DNA of 64,000 bases from Phytophthora colocasiae (lineage: Eukaryota > Oomycota > Peronosporomycetes > Peronosporales > Peronosporaceae). The notes under the pieces were generated by a model. The model did no database searches. It had not been told where the DNA came from and was given only the letters and a program-made list of their open reading frames with translations. The translations under genes and the position numbers were made by a program. The stretch is from the NCBI GenBank assembly GCA_018806915.1, contig JAGKQI010000057.1:1-64000 (forward strand), written 5' to 3'. Shown here piece by piece: positions 24,208 through 34,566 of this stretch; the stretch's first letter is position 1, and the number at the start of each line of letters is the position of its first letter.

Positions 24208-24748
24208 CTTCTTTTTGCTCTCGCCTGCTATTCTGCTCTTCTGCTCTGTTTTTCTTTGCCGCTCTCTTTCCTGCCGTTCGCGCACCACAGCCGACTTCTC
24301 TCATGCTACCAACGCACAGCTGGCGCATCGGCGCATCAGCACCTCTGCTGCTGTCGAATCGGACCCGTCAACGCGGACGAGGTTAGACGCGCGCATGGCG
24401 CCGTACTCGTCGTGAGAGCGAGCTTGCACGCGCCTTCGCGCGGTGTAGTGGTGCTGTGTGTGTCGTGGACGCATGGTGGCACGGTAGACACGTGACTAGA
24501 ATGCAGTGGTTAGTCCGATGCGGTTTGTTACGCTAGATTGGTCGAGGATGCGGGAGAAACGTGTTTGGTGGCGCGGAGTGGCGACGAAGGTATGGTAGAG
24601 CGCGTGTGGTCGTGTGTGGAGGTGGTGGTAGGTGGGTATGTGTGTTGTGTGTGTTGTGTGAGTTGTGTGAGTTGTGTGAGTTGTATGTGTGTTGTGTGTG
24701 TTTGTTTGTTTTGTTTGCGGAGTTGTTTGTGTTTTGTTTTGGATAGGA

Positions 24749-24820
24749 TTCTCGTTAGTATAGTGGTTAGTATACCCGCCTGTCACGCGGGTGACCCGGG
24801 TTCAATTCCCGGACGGGAAG
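24749..24820 (+). tRNA. tRNA-Asp-GTC: tRNA-Asp(GTC) copy 42
   Basis: Canonical 72 nt with T5 stop; the TG tract upstream has three gagttgtgt steps instead of one or two. Confidence 0.96.
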
Positions 24821-25359
24821 CTTCTTTTTGCTCTCGCCTGCTATTCTGCTCTTCTGCTCTGTTTTTCTTTGCCGCTCTCTTTCCTGCCGTTCGCGCACCA
24901 CAGCCGACTTCTCTCATGCTACCAACGCACAGCTGGCGCATCGGCGCATCAGCACCTCTGCTGCTGTCGAATCGGACCCGTCAACGCGGACGAGGTTAGA
25001 CGCGCGCATGGCGCCGTACTCGTCGTGAGAGCGAGCTTGCACGCGCCTTCGCGCGGTGTAGTGGTGCTGTGTGTGTCGTGGACGCATGGTGGCACGGTAG
25101 ACACGTGACTAGAATGCAGTGGTTAGTCCGATGCGGTTTGTTACGCTAGATTGGTCGAGGATGCGGGAGAAACGTGTTTGGTGGCGCGGAGTGGCGACGA
25201 AGGTATGGTAGAGCGCGTGTGGTCGTGTGTGGAGGTGGTGGTAGGTGGGTATGTGTGTTGTGTGTGTTGTGTGTTGTGTGAGTTGTGTGAGTTGTATGTG
25301 TGTTGTGTGTGTTTGTTTGTTTTGTTTGCGGAGTTGTTTGTGTTTTGTTTTGGATAGGA

Positions 25360-25431
25360 TTCTCGTTAGTATAGTGGTTAGTATACCCGCCTGTCACGCG
25401 GGTGACCCGGGTTCAATTCCCGGACGGGAAG
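25360..25431 (+). tRNA. tRNA-Asp-GTC: tRNA-Asp(GTC) copy 43, no proximal T-run
   Basis: Canonical tRNA; trailer cttctataagc replaces the T5 run. Confidence 0.93.
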
Positions 25432-25964
25432 CTTCTATAAGCTCTCGCCTGCTATTCTGCTCTTCTGCTCTGTTTTTCTTTGCCGCTCTCTTTCCTGCCG
25501 TTCGCGCACCACAGCCGACTTCTCTCATGCTACCAACGCACAGCTGGCGCATCGGCGCATCAGCACCTCTGCTGCTGTCGAATCGGACCCGTCAACGCGG
25601 ACGAGGTTAGACGCGCGCATGGCGCCGTACTCGTCGTGAGAGCGAGCTTGCACGCGCCTTCGCGCGGTGTAGTGGTGCTGTGTGTGTCGTGGACGCATGG
25701 TGACACGGTAGACACGTGACTAGAATGCAGTGGTTAGTCCGATGCGGTTTGTTACGCTAGATTGGTCGAGGATGCGGGAGAAACGTGTTTGGTGGCGCGG
25801 AGTGGCGACGAAGGTATGGTAGAGCGCGTGTGGTCGTGTGTGGAGGTGGTGGTAGGTGGGTATGTGTGTTGTTGTGTGTTGTGTGAGTTGTGTGAGTTGT
25901 ATGTGTGTTGTGTGTGTTTGTTTGTTTTGTTTGCGGAGTTGTTTGTGTTTTGTTTTGGATAGGA

Positions 25965-26036
25965 TTCTCGTTAGTATAGTGGTTAGTATACCCGCCTGTC
26001 ACGCGGGTGACCCGGGTTCAATTCCCGGACGGGAAG
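25965..26036 (+). tRNA. tRNA-Asp-GTC: tRNA-Asp(GTC) copy 44
   Basis: Canonical 72 nt with T5 stop; shortened TG tract upstream. Confidence 0.96.
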
Positions 26037-26575
26037 CTTCTTTTTGCTCTCGCCTGCTATTCTGCTCTTCTGCTCTGTTTTTCTTTGCCGCTCTCTTTCC
26101 TGCCGTTCGCGCACCACAGCCGACTTCTCTCATGCTACCAACGCACAGCTGGCGCATCGGCGCATCAGCACCTCTGCTGCTGTCGAATCGGACCCGTCAA
26201 CGCGGACGAGGTTAGACGCGCGCATGGCGCCGTACTCGTCGTGAGAGCGAGCTTGCACGCGCCTTCGCGCGGTGTAGTGGTGCTGTGTGTGTCGTGGACG
26301 CATGGTGGCACGGTAGACACGTGACTAGAATGCAGTGGTTAGTCCGATGCGGTTTGTTACGCTAGATTGGTCGAGGATGCGGGAGAAACGTGTTTGGTGG
26401 CGCGGAGTGGCGACGAAGGTATGGTAGAGCGCGTGTGGTCGTGTGTGGAGGTGGTGGTAGGTGGGTATGTGTGTTGTGTGTGTTGTGTGTGTTGTGTGTT
26501 GTGTGAGTTGTATGTGTGTTGTGTGTGTTTGTTTGTTTTGTTTGCGGAGTTGTTTGTGTTTTGTTTTGGATAGGA

Positions 26576-26647
26576 TTCTCGTTAGTATAGTGGTTAGTAT
26601 ACCCGCCTGTCACGCGGGTGACCCGGGTTCAATTCCCGGACGGGAAG
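26576..26647 (+). tRNA. tRNA-Asp-GTC: tRNA-Asp(GTC) copy 45
   Basis: Canonical 72 nt with T5 stop. Confidence 0.96.
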
Positions 26648-27177
26648 CTTCTTTTTGCTCTCGCCTGCTATTCTGCTCTTCTGCTCTGTTTTTCTTTGCC
26701 GCTCTCTTTCCTGCCGTTCGCGCACCACAGCCGACTTCTCTCATGCTACCAACGCACAGCTGGCGCATCGGCGCATCAGCACCTCTGCTGCTGTCGAATC
26801 GGACCCGTCAACGCGGACGAGGTTAGACGCGCGCATGGCGCCGTACTCGTCGTGAGAGCGAGCTTGCACGCGCCTTCGCGCGGTGTAGTGGTGCTGTGTG
26901 TGTCGTGGACGCATGGTGGCACGGTAGACACGTGACTAGAATGCAGTGGTTAGTCCGATGCGGTTTGTTACGCTAGATTGGTCGAGGATGCGGGAGAAAC
27001 GTGTTTGGTGGCGCGGAGTGGCGACGAAGGTATGGTAGAGCGCGTGTGGTCGTGTGTGGAGGTGGTGGTAGGTGGGTATGTGTGTTGTGTGTGTTGTGTG
27101 TTGTGTGAGTTGTATGTGTGTTGTGTGTGTTTGTTTGTTTTGTTTGCGGAGTTGTTTGTGTTTTGTTTTGGATAGGA

Positions 27178-27249
27178 TTCTCGTTAGTATAGTGGTTAGT
27201 ATACCCGCCTGTCACGCGGGTGACCCGGGTTCAATTCCCGGACGGGAAG
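27178..27249 (+). tRNA. tRNA-Asp-GTC: tRNA-Asp(GTC) copy 46
   Basis: Canonical 72 nt with T5 stop; short TG tract (unit spacing 602 bp). Confidence 0.96.
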
Positions 27250-27788
27250 CTTCTTTTTGCTCTCGCCTGCTATTCTGCTCTTCTGCTCTGTTTTTCTTTG
27301 CCGCTCTCTTTCCTGCCGTTCGCGCACCACAGCCGACTTCTCTCATGCTACCAACGCACAGCTGGCGCATCGGCGCATCAGCACCTCTGCTGCTGTCGAA
27401 TCGGACCCGTCAACGCGGACGAGGTTAGACGCGCGCATGGCGCCGTACTCGTCGTGAGAGCGAGCTTGCACGCGCCTTCGCGCGGTGTAGTGGTGCTGTG
27501 TGTGTCGTGGACGCATGGTGGCACGGTAGACACGTGACTAGAATGCAGTGGTTAGTCCGATGCGGTTTGTTACGCTAGATTGGTCGAGGATGCGGGAGAA
27601 ACGTGTTTGGTGGCGCGGAGTGGCGACGAAGGTATGGTAGAGCGCGTGTGGTCGTGTGTGGAGGTGGTGGTAGGTGGGTATGTGTGTTGTGTGTGTTGTG
27701 TGTTGTGTGTGTTGTGTGAGTTGTATGTGTGTTGTGTGTGTTTGTTTGTTTTGTTTGCGGAGTTGTTTGTGTTTTGTTTTGGATAGGA

Positions 27789-27860
27789 TTCTCGTTAGTA
27801 TAGTGGTTAGTATACCCGCCTGTCACGCGGGTGACCCGGGTTCAATTCCCGGACGGGAAG
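27789..27860 (+). tRNA. tRNA-Asp-GTC: tRNA-Asp(GTC) copy 47
   Basis: Canonical 72 nt with T5 stop. Confidence 0.96.
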
Positions 27861-28401
27861 CTTCTTTTTGCTCTCGCCTGCTATTCTGCTCTTCTGCTCT
27901 GTTTTTCTTTGCCGCTCTCTTTCCTGCCGTTCGCGCACCACAGCCGACTTCTCTCATGCTACCAACGCACAGCTGGCGCATCGGCGCATCAGCACCTCTG
28001 CTGCTGTCGAATCGGACCCGTCAACGCGGACGAGGTTAGACGCGCGCATGGCGCCGTACTCGTCGTGAGAGCGAGCTTGCACGCGCCTTCGCGCGGTGTA
28101 GTGGTGCTGTGTGTGTCGTGGACGCATGGTGGCACGGTAGACACGTGACTAGAATGCAGTGGTTAGTCCGATGCGGTTTGTTACGCTAGATTGGTCGAGG
28201 ATGCGGGAGAAACGTGTTTGGTGGCGCGGAGTGGCGACGAAGGTATGGTAGAGCGCGTGTGGTCGTGTGTGGAGGTGGTGGTAGGTGGGTATGTGTGTTG
28301 TGTGTGTGTTGTGTGTGTTGTGTGTTGTGTGAGTTGTATGTGTGTTGTGTGTGTTTGTTTGTTTTGTTTGCGGAGTTGTTTGTGTTTTGTTTTGGATAGG
28401 A

Positions 28402-28473
28402 TTCTCGTTAGTATAGTGGTTAGTATACCCGCCTGTCACGCGGGTGACCCGGGTTCAATTCCCGGACGGGAAG
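28402..28473 (+). tRNA. tRNA-Asp-GTC: tRNA-Asp(GTC) copy 48
   Basis: Canonical 72 nt with T5 stop. Confidence 0.96.
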
Positions 28474-29010
28474 CTTCTTTTTGCTCTCGCCTGCTATTCT
28501 GCTCTTCTGCTCTGTTTTTCTTTGCCGCTCTCTTTCCTGCCGTTCGCGCACCACAGCCGACTTCTCTCATGCTACCAACGCACAGCTGGCGCATCGGCGC
28601 ATCAGCACCTCTGCTGCTGTCGAATCGGACCCGTCAACGCGGACGAGGTTAGACGCGCGCATGGCGCCGTACTCGTCGTGAGCGAGCTTGCACGCGCCTT
28701 CGCGCGGTGTAGTGGTGCTGTGTGTGTCGTGGACGCATGGTGGCACGGTAGACACGTGACTAGAATGCAGTGGTTAGTCCGATGCGGTTTGTTACGCTAG
28801 ATTGGTCGAGGATGCGGGAGAAACGTGTTTGGTGGCGCGGAGTGGCGACGAAGGTATGGTAGAGCGCGTGTGGTCGTGTGTGGAGGTGGTGGTAGGTGGG
28901 TATGTGTGTTGTGTGTGTTGTGTGTGTTGTGTGTTGTGTGAGTTGTATGTGTGTTGTGTGTGTTTGTTTGTTTTGTTTGCGGAGTTGTTTGTGTTTTGTT
29001 TTGGATAGGA

Positions 29011-29082
29011 TTCTCGTTAGTATAGTGGTTAGTATACCCGCCTGTCACGCGGGTGACCCGGGTTCAATTCCCGGACGGGAAG
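29011..29082 (+). tRNA. tRNA-Asp-GTC: tRNA-Asp(GTC) copy 49
   Basis: Canonical 72 nt with T5 stop. Confidence 0.96.
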
Positions 29083-29619
29083 CTTCTTTTTGCTCTCGCC
29101 TGCTATTCTGCTCTTCTGCTCTGTTTTTCTTTGCCGCTCTCTTTCCTGCCGTTCGCGCACCACAGCCGACTTCTCTCATGCTACCAACGCACAGCTGGCG
29201 CATCGGCGCATCAGCACCTCTGCTGCTGTCGAATCGGACCCGTCAACGCGGACGAGGTTAGACGCGCGCATGGCGCCGTACTCGTCGTGAGAGCGAGCTT
29301 GCACGCGCCTTCGCGCGGTGTAGTGGTGCTGTGTGTGTCGTGGACGCATGGTGGCACGGTAGACACGTGACTAGAATGCAGTGGTTAGTCCGATGCGGTT
29401 TGTTACGCTAGATTGGTCGAGGATGCGGGAGAAACGTGTTTGGTGGCGCGGAGTGGCGACGAAGGTATGGTAGAGCGCGTGTGGTCGTGTGTGGAGGTGG
29501 TGGTAGGTGGGTATGTGTGTTGTGTGTGTTGTGTGTTGTGTGTTGTGTGAGTTGTACGTGTGTTGTGTGTGTTTGTTTGTTTTGTTTGCGGAGTTGTTTG
29601 TGTTTTGTTTTGGATAGGA

Positions 29620-29691
29620 TTCTCGTTAGTATAGTGGTTAGTATACCCGCCTGTCACGCGGGTGACCCGGGTTCAATTCCCGGACGGGAAG
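29620..29691 (+). tRNA. tRNA-Asp-GTC: tRNA-Asp(GTC) copy 50
   Basis: Canonical 72 nt with T5 stop; the upstream gagttgtaCgtg variant is shared only with unit 24. Confidence 0.96.
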
Positions 29692-30226
29692 CTTCTTTTT
29701 GCTCTCGCCTGCTATTCTGCTCTTCTGCTCTGTTTTTCTTTGCCGCTCTCTTTCCTGCCGTTCGCGCACCACAGCCGACTTCTCTCATGCTACCAACGCA
29801 CAGCTGGCGCATCGGCGCATCGGCACCTCTGCTGCTGTCGAATCGGACCCGTCAACGCGGACGAGGTTAGACGCGCGCATGGCGCCGTACTCGTCGTGAG
29901 CGAGCTTGCACGCGCCTTCGCGCGGTGTAGTGGTGCTGTGTGTGTCGTGGACGCATGGTGACACGGTAGACACGTGACTAGAATGCAGTGGTTAGTCCGA
30001 TGCGGTTTGTTACGCTAGATTGGTCGAGGATGCGGGAGAAACGTGTTTGGTGGCGCGGAGTGGCGACGAAGGTATGGTAGAGCGCGTGTGGTCGTGTGTG
30101 GAGGTGGTGGTAGGTGGGTATGTGTGTTGTATGTGTGTTGTGTTGTGTGTTGTGTGAGTTGTATGTGTGTTGTGTGTGTTTGTTTGTTTTGTTTGCGGAG
30201 TTGTTTGTGTTTTGTTTTGGATAGGA

Positions 30227-30298
30227 TTCTCGTTAGTATAGTGGTTAGTATACCCGCCTGTCACGCGGGTGACCCGGGTTCAATTCCCGGACGGGAAG
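30227..30298 (+). tRNA. tRNA-Asp-GTC: tRNA-Asp(GTC) copy 51
   Basis: Canonical 72 nt with T5 stop; TG tract pattern close to unit 19. Confidence 0.96.
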
Positions 30299-30837
30299 CT
30301 TCTTTTTGCTCTCGCCTGCTATTCTGCTCTTCTGCTCTGTTTTTCTTTGCCGCTCTCTTTCCTGCCGTTCGCGCACCACAGCCGACTTCTCTCATGCTAC
30401 CAACGCACAGCTGGCGCATCGGCGCATCAGCACCTCTGCTGCTGTCGAATCGGACCCGTCAACGCGGACGAGGTTAGACGCGCGCATGGCGCCGTACTCG
30501 TCGTGAGAGCGAGCTTGCACGCGCCTTCGCGCGGTGTAGTGGTGCTGTGTGTGTCGTGGACGCATGGTGGCACGGTAGACACGTGACTAGAATGCAGTGG
30601 TTAGTTCGATGTGATTTGTTACGCTAGATTGGTCGAGGATGCGGGAGAAACGTGTTTGGTGGCGCGGAGTGGCGACGAAGGTATGGTAGAGCGCGTGTGG
30701 TCGTGTGTGGAGGTGGTGGTAGGTGGGTATGTGTGTTGTGTGTGTTGTGTGTTGTGTGAGTTGTGTGAGTTGTATGTGTGTTGTGTGTGTTTGTTTGTTT
30801 TGTTTGCGGAGTTGTTTGTGTTTTGTTTTGGATAGGA

Positions 30838-30909
30838 TTCTCGTTAGTATAGTGGTTAGTATACCCGCCTGTCACGCGGGTGACCCGGGTTCAATTCCCG
30901 GACGGGAAG
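30838..30909 (+). tRNA. tRNA-Asp-GTC: tRNA-Asp(GTC) copy 52
   Basis: Canonical 72 nt with T5 stop; three private transitions lie in the spacer upstream (ttcgatgtgatttg). Confidence 0.96.
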
Positions 30910-31450
30910 CTTCTTTTTGCTCTCGCCTGCTATTCTGCTCTTCTGCTCTGTTTTTCTTTGCCGCTCTCTTTCCTGCCGTTCGCGCACCACAGCCGACTTC
31001 TCTCATGCTACCAACGCACAGCTGGCGCATCGGCGCATCAGCACCTCTGCTGCTGTCGAATCGGACCCGTCAACGCGGACGAGGTTAGACGCGCGCATGG
31101 CGCCGTACTCGTCGTGAGAGCGAGCTTGCACGCGCCTTCGCGCGGTGTAGTGGTGCTGTGTGTGTCGTGGACGCATGGTGGCACGGTAGACACGTGACTA
31201 GAATGCAGTGGTTAGTCCGATGCGGTTTGTTACGCTAGATTGGTCGAGGATGCGGGAGAAACGTGTTTGGTGGCGCGGAGTGGCGACGAAGGTATGGTAG
31301 AGCGCGTGTGGTCGTGTGTGGAGGTGGTGGTAGGTGGGTATGTGTGTTGTGTGTGTTGTGTGTGTTGTGTGAGTTGTGTGAGTTGTATGTGTGTTGTGTG
31401 TGTTTGTTTGTTTTGTTTGCGGAGTTGTTTGTGTTTTGTTTTGGATAGGA

Positions 31451-31522
31451 TTCTCGTTAGTATAGTGGTTAGTATACCCGCCTGTCACGCGGGTGACCCG
31501 GGTTCAATTCCCGGACGGGAAG
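31451..31522 (+). tRNA. tRNA-Asp-GTC: tRNA-Asp(GTC) copy 53
   Basis: Canonical 72 nt with T5 stop. Confidence 0.96.
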
Positions 31523-32056
31523 CTTCTTTTTGCTCTCGCCTGCTATTCTGCTCTTCTGCTCTGTTTTTCTTTGCCGCTCTCTTTCCTGCCGTTCGCGCAC
31601 CACAGCCGACTTCTCTCATGCTACCAACGCACAGCTGGCGCATCGGCGCATCAGCACCTCTGCTGCTGTCGAATCGGACCCGTCAACGCGGACGAGGTTA
31701 GACGCGCGCATGGCGCCGTACTCGTCGTGAGAGCGAGCTTGCACGCGCCTTCGCGCGGTGTAGTGGTGCTGTGTGTGTCGTGGACGCATGGTGGCACGGT
31801 AGACACGTGACTAGAATGCAGTGGTTAGTCCGATGCGGTTTGTTACGCTAGATTGGTCGAGGATGCGGGAGAAACGTGTTTGGTGGCGCGGAGTGGCGAC
31901 GAAGGTATGGTAGAGCGCGTGTGGTCGTGTGTGGAGGTGGTGGTAGGTGGGTATGTGTGTTGTGTGTGTGTTGTGTGTGTTGTGTGAGTTGTATGTGTGT
32001 TGTGTGTGTTTGTTTGTTTTGTTTGCGGAGTTGTTTGTGTTTTGTTTTGGATAGGA

Positions 32057-32128
32057 TTCTCGTTAGTATAGTGGTTAGTATACCCGCCTGTCACGCGGGT
32101 GACCCGGGTTCAATTCCCGGACGGGAAG
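32057..32128 (+). tRNA. tRNA-Asp-GTC: tRNA-Asp(GTC) copy 54
   Basis: Canonical 72 nt with T5 stop. Confidence 0.96.
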
Positions 32129-32665
32129 CTTCTTTTTGCTCTCGCCTGCTATTCTGCTCTTCTGCTCTGTTTTTCTTTGCCGCTCTCTTTCCTGCCGTTC
32201 GCGCACCACAGCCGACTTCTCTCATGCTACCAACGCACAGCTGGCGCATCGGCGCATCAGCACCTCTGCTGCTGTCGAATCGGACCCGTCAACGCGGACG
32301 AGGTTAGACGCGCGCATGGCGCCGTACTCGTCGTGAGAGCGAGCTTGCACGCGCCTTCGCGCGGTGTAGTGGTGCTGTGTGTGTCGTGGACGCATGGTGG
32401 CACGGTAGACACGTGACTAGAATGCAGTGGTTAGTCCGATGCGGTTTGTTACGCTAGATTGGTCGAGGATGCGGGAGAAACGTGTTTGGTGGCGCGGAGT
32501 GGCGACGAAGGTATGGTAGAGCGCGTGTGGTCGTGTGTGGAGGTGGTGGTAGGTGGGTATGTGTGTTGTGTGTGTTGTGTGTGGTGTGTTGTGTGAGTTG
32601 TATGTGTGTTGTGTGTGTGTGTTTGTTTTGTTTGCGGAGTTGTTTGTGTTTTGTTGTGGATAGGA

Positions 32666-32737
32666 TTCTCGTTAGTATAGTGGTGAGTATACCCGCCTGT
32701 CACGCGGGTGACCCGGGGTCAATTCCCGGACGGGAAG
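32666..32737 (+). tRNA. tRNA-Asp-GTC: tRNA-Asp(GTC) copy 55, T-to-G variants
   Basis: Two T-to-G changes: one in the D-loop (ggtgag) and one at the first T-loop base (ggggtcaatt), which disturbs T54 and the B box. T3 follows. More T-to-G changes lie just upstream. Confidence 0.6.
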
Positions 32738-33272
32738 CTTCTTTGCTCTCGCCTGCTATTCTGCTCTTCTGCTCTGTTTTTCTTTGCCGCTCTCTTTCCT
32801 GCCGTTCGCGCACCACAGCCGACTTCTCTCATGCTACCAACGCACAGCTGGCGCATCGGCGCATCAGCACCTCTGCTGCTGTCGAATCGGACCCGTCAAC
32901 GCGGACGAGGTTAGACGCGCGCATGGCGCCGTACTCGTCGTGAGAGCGAGCTTGCACGCGCCTTCGCGCGGTGTAGTGGTGCTGTGTGTGTCGTGGACGC
33001 ATGGTGACACGGTAGACACGTGACTAGAATGCAGTGGTTAGTCCGATGCGGTTTGTTACGCTAGATTGGTCGAGGATGCGGGAGAAACGTGTTTGGTGGC
33101 GCGGAGTGGCGACGAAGGTATGGTAGAGCGCGTGTGGTCGTGTGTGGAGGTGGTGGTAGGTGGGTATGTGTGTTGTGTGTGTTGTGTGTTGTGTGTTGTG
33201 TGAGTTGTATGTGTGTTGTGTGTGTTTGTTTGTTTTGTTTGCGGAGTTGTTTGTGTTTTGTTTTGGATAGGA

Positions 33273-33344
33273 TTCTCGTTAGTATAGTGGTTAGTATACC
33301 CGCCTGTCACGCGGGTGACCCGGGTTCAATTCCCGGACGGGAAG
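33273..33344 (+). tRNA. tRNA-Asp-GTC: tRNA-Asp(GTC) copy 56
   Basis: Canonical 72 nt with T5 stop. Confidence 0.96.
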
Positions 33345-33883
33345 CTTCTTTTTGCTCTCGCCTGCTATTCTGCTCTTCTGCTCTGTTTTTCTTTGCCGCT
33401 CTCTTTCCTGCCGTTCGCGCACCACAGCCGACTTCTCTCATGCTACCAACGCACAGCTGGCGCATCGGCGCATCGGCACCTCTGCTGCTGTCGAATCGGA
33501 CCCACCAACGCGGACGAGGTTAGACGCGCGCATGGCGCCGTACTCGTCGTGAGAGCGAGCTTGCACGCGCCTTCGCGCGGTGTAGTGGTGCTGTGTGTGT
33601 CGTGGACGCATGGTGACACGGTAGACACGTGACTAGAATGCAGTGGTTAGTCCGATGCGGTTTGTTACGCTAGATTGGTCGAGGATGCGGGAGAAACGTG
33701 TTTGGTGGCGCGGAGTGGCGACGAAGGTATGGTAGAGCGCGTGTGGTCGTGTGTGGAGGTGGTGGTAGGTGGGTATGTGTGTTGTGTGTGTTGTGTGTGT
33801 TGTGTGTTGTGTGAGTTGTATGTGTGTTGTGTGTGTTTGTTTGTTTTGTTTGCGGAGTTGTTTGTGTTTTGTTTTGGATAGGA

Positions 33884-33955
33884 TTCTCGTTAGTATAGTG
33901 GTTAGTATACCCGCCTGTCACGCGGGTGACCCGGGTTCAATTCCCGGACGGGAAG
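33884..33955 (+). tRNA. tRNA-Asp-GTC: tRNA-Asp(GTC) copy 57
   Basis: Canonical 72 nt with T5 stop. Confidence 0.96.
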
Positions 33956-34494
33956 CTTCTTTTTGCTCTCGCCTGCTATTCTGCTCTTCTGCTCTGTTTT
34001 TCTTTGCCGCTCTCTTTCCTGCCGTTCGCGCACCACAGCCGACTTCTCTCATGCTACCAACGCACAGCTGGCGCATCGGCGCATCGGCACCTCTGCTGCT
34101 GTCGAATCGGACCCACCAACGCGGACGAGGTTAGACGCGCGCATGGCGCCGTACTCGTCGTGAGAGCGAGCTTGCACGCGCCTTCGCGCGGTGTAGTGGT
34201 GCTGTGTGTGTCGTGGACGCATGGTGACACGGTAGACACGTGACTAGAATGCAGTGGTTAGTCCGATGCGGTTTGTTACGCTAGATTGGTCGAGGATGCG
34301 GGAGAAACGTGTTTGGTGGCGCGGAGTGGCGACGAAGGTATGGTAGAGCGCGTGTGGTCGTGTGTGGAGGTGGTGGTAGGTGGGTATGTGTGTTGTGTGT
34401 GTTGTGTGTGTTGTGTGTTGTGTGAGCTGTATGTGTGTTGTGTGTGTTTGTTTGTTTTGTTTGCGGAGTTGTTTGTGTTTTGTTTTGGATAGGA

Positions 34495-34566
34495 TTCTCG
34501 TTAGTATAGTGGTTAGTATACCCGCCTGTCACGCGGGTGACCCGGGTTCAATTCCCGGACGGGACG
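34495..34566 (+). tRNA. tRNA-Asp-GTC: tRNA-Asp(GTC) copy 58, array-end copy
   Basis: Identical to the canonical gene until acggga, then unique sequence (cgccaataac). The terminal acceptor pair becomes T1-C72. The usual trailer is gone, but a T5 run at 34590-34594 could terminate Pol III. It may still be transcribed; function uncertain. Confidence 0.7.

Larger units (their letters stand above)
1..34564 (+). repeat. Tandem array of ~610-bp units, each with one tRNA-Asp(GTC) gene
   Basis: Fifty-eight tRNA starts lie head to tail, all on the plus strand, with start-to-start spacing of 591-618 bp apart from one 289-bp unit at the far left. Unit order: a G-rich run (ggaggtggtggtaggtggg), an imperfect TGTGT tract of about 60 bp, a T-rich leader ending in ggataggat, the 72-nt tRNA, a short T-run, a ~75-bp pyrimidine tract, then ~330 bp of GC-rich spacer. 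Most length differences come from the TGTGT tract and the T-run. Spacer SNPs (ggcAcatcgg/ggcGcatcgg, ggtgAcacgg/ggtgGcacgg, gagagcgagc/gagcgagc) shuffle between units, as expected for unequal exchange. The array is open at the left window edge, so total copy number is unknown. In canonical copies the cloverleaf is: acceptor TTCTCGT/ACGGGAA with discriminator G, anticodon loop CTGTCAC, T-arm CCGGG-TTCAATT-CCCGG, A box TAGTATAGTGG, B box GGTTCAATTCC. No 5S rRNA or second tRNA was seen in the spacer. Confidence 0.97.

Noticed and set aside
1..34564. CRISPR array
   Set aside because: The period is ~610 bp with near-identical content throughout; no short repeat/unique spacer pattern.
1..34564. Centromeric or telomeric satellite
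   Set aside because: Nothing in the sequence supports either; no telomere-like repeat and no centromere marker. Left as an open question, not a call.
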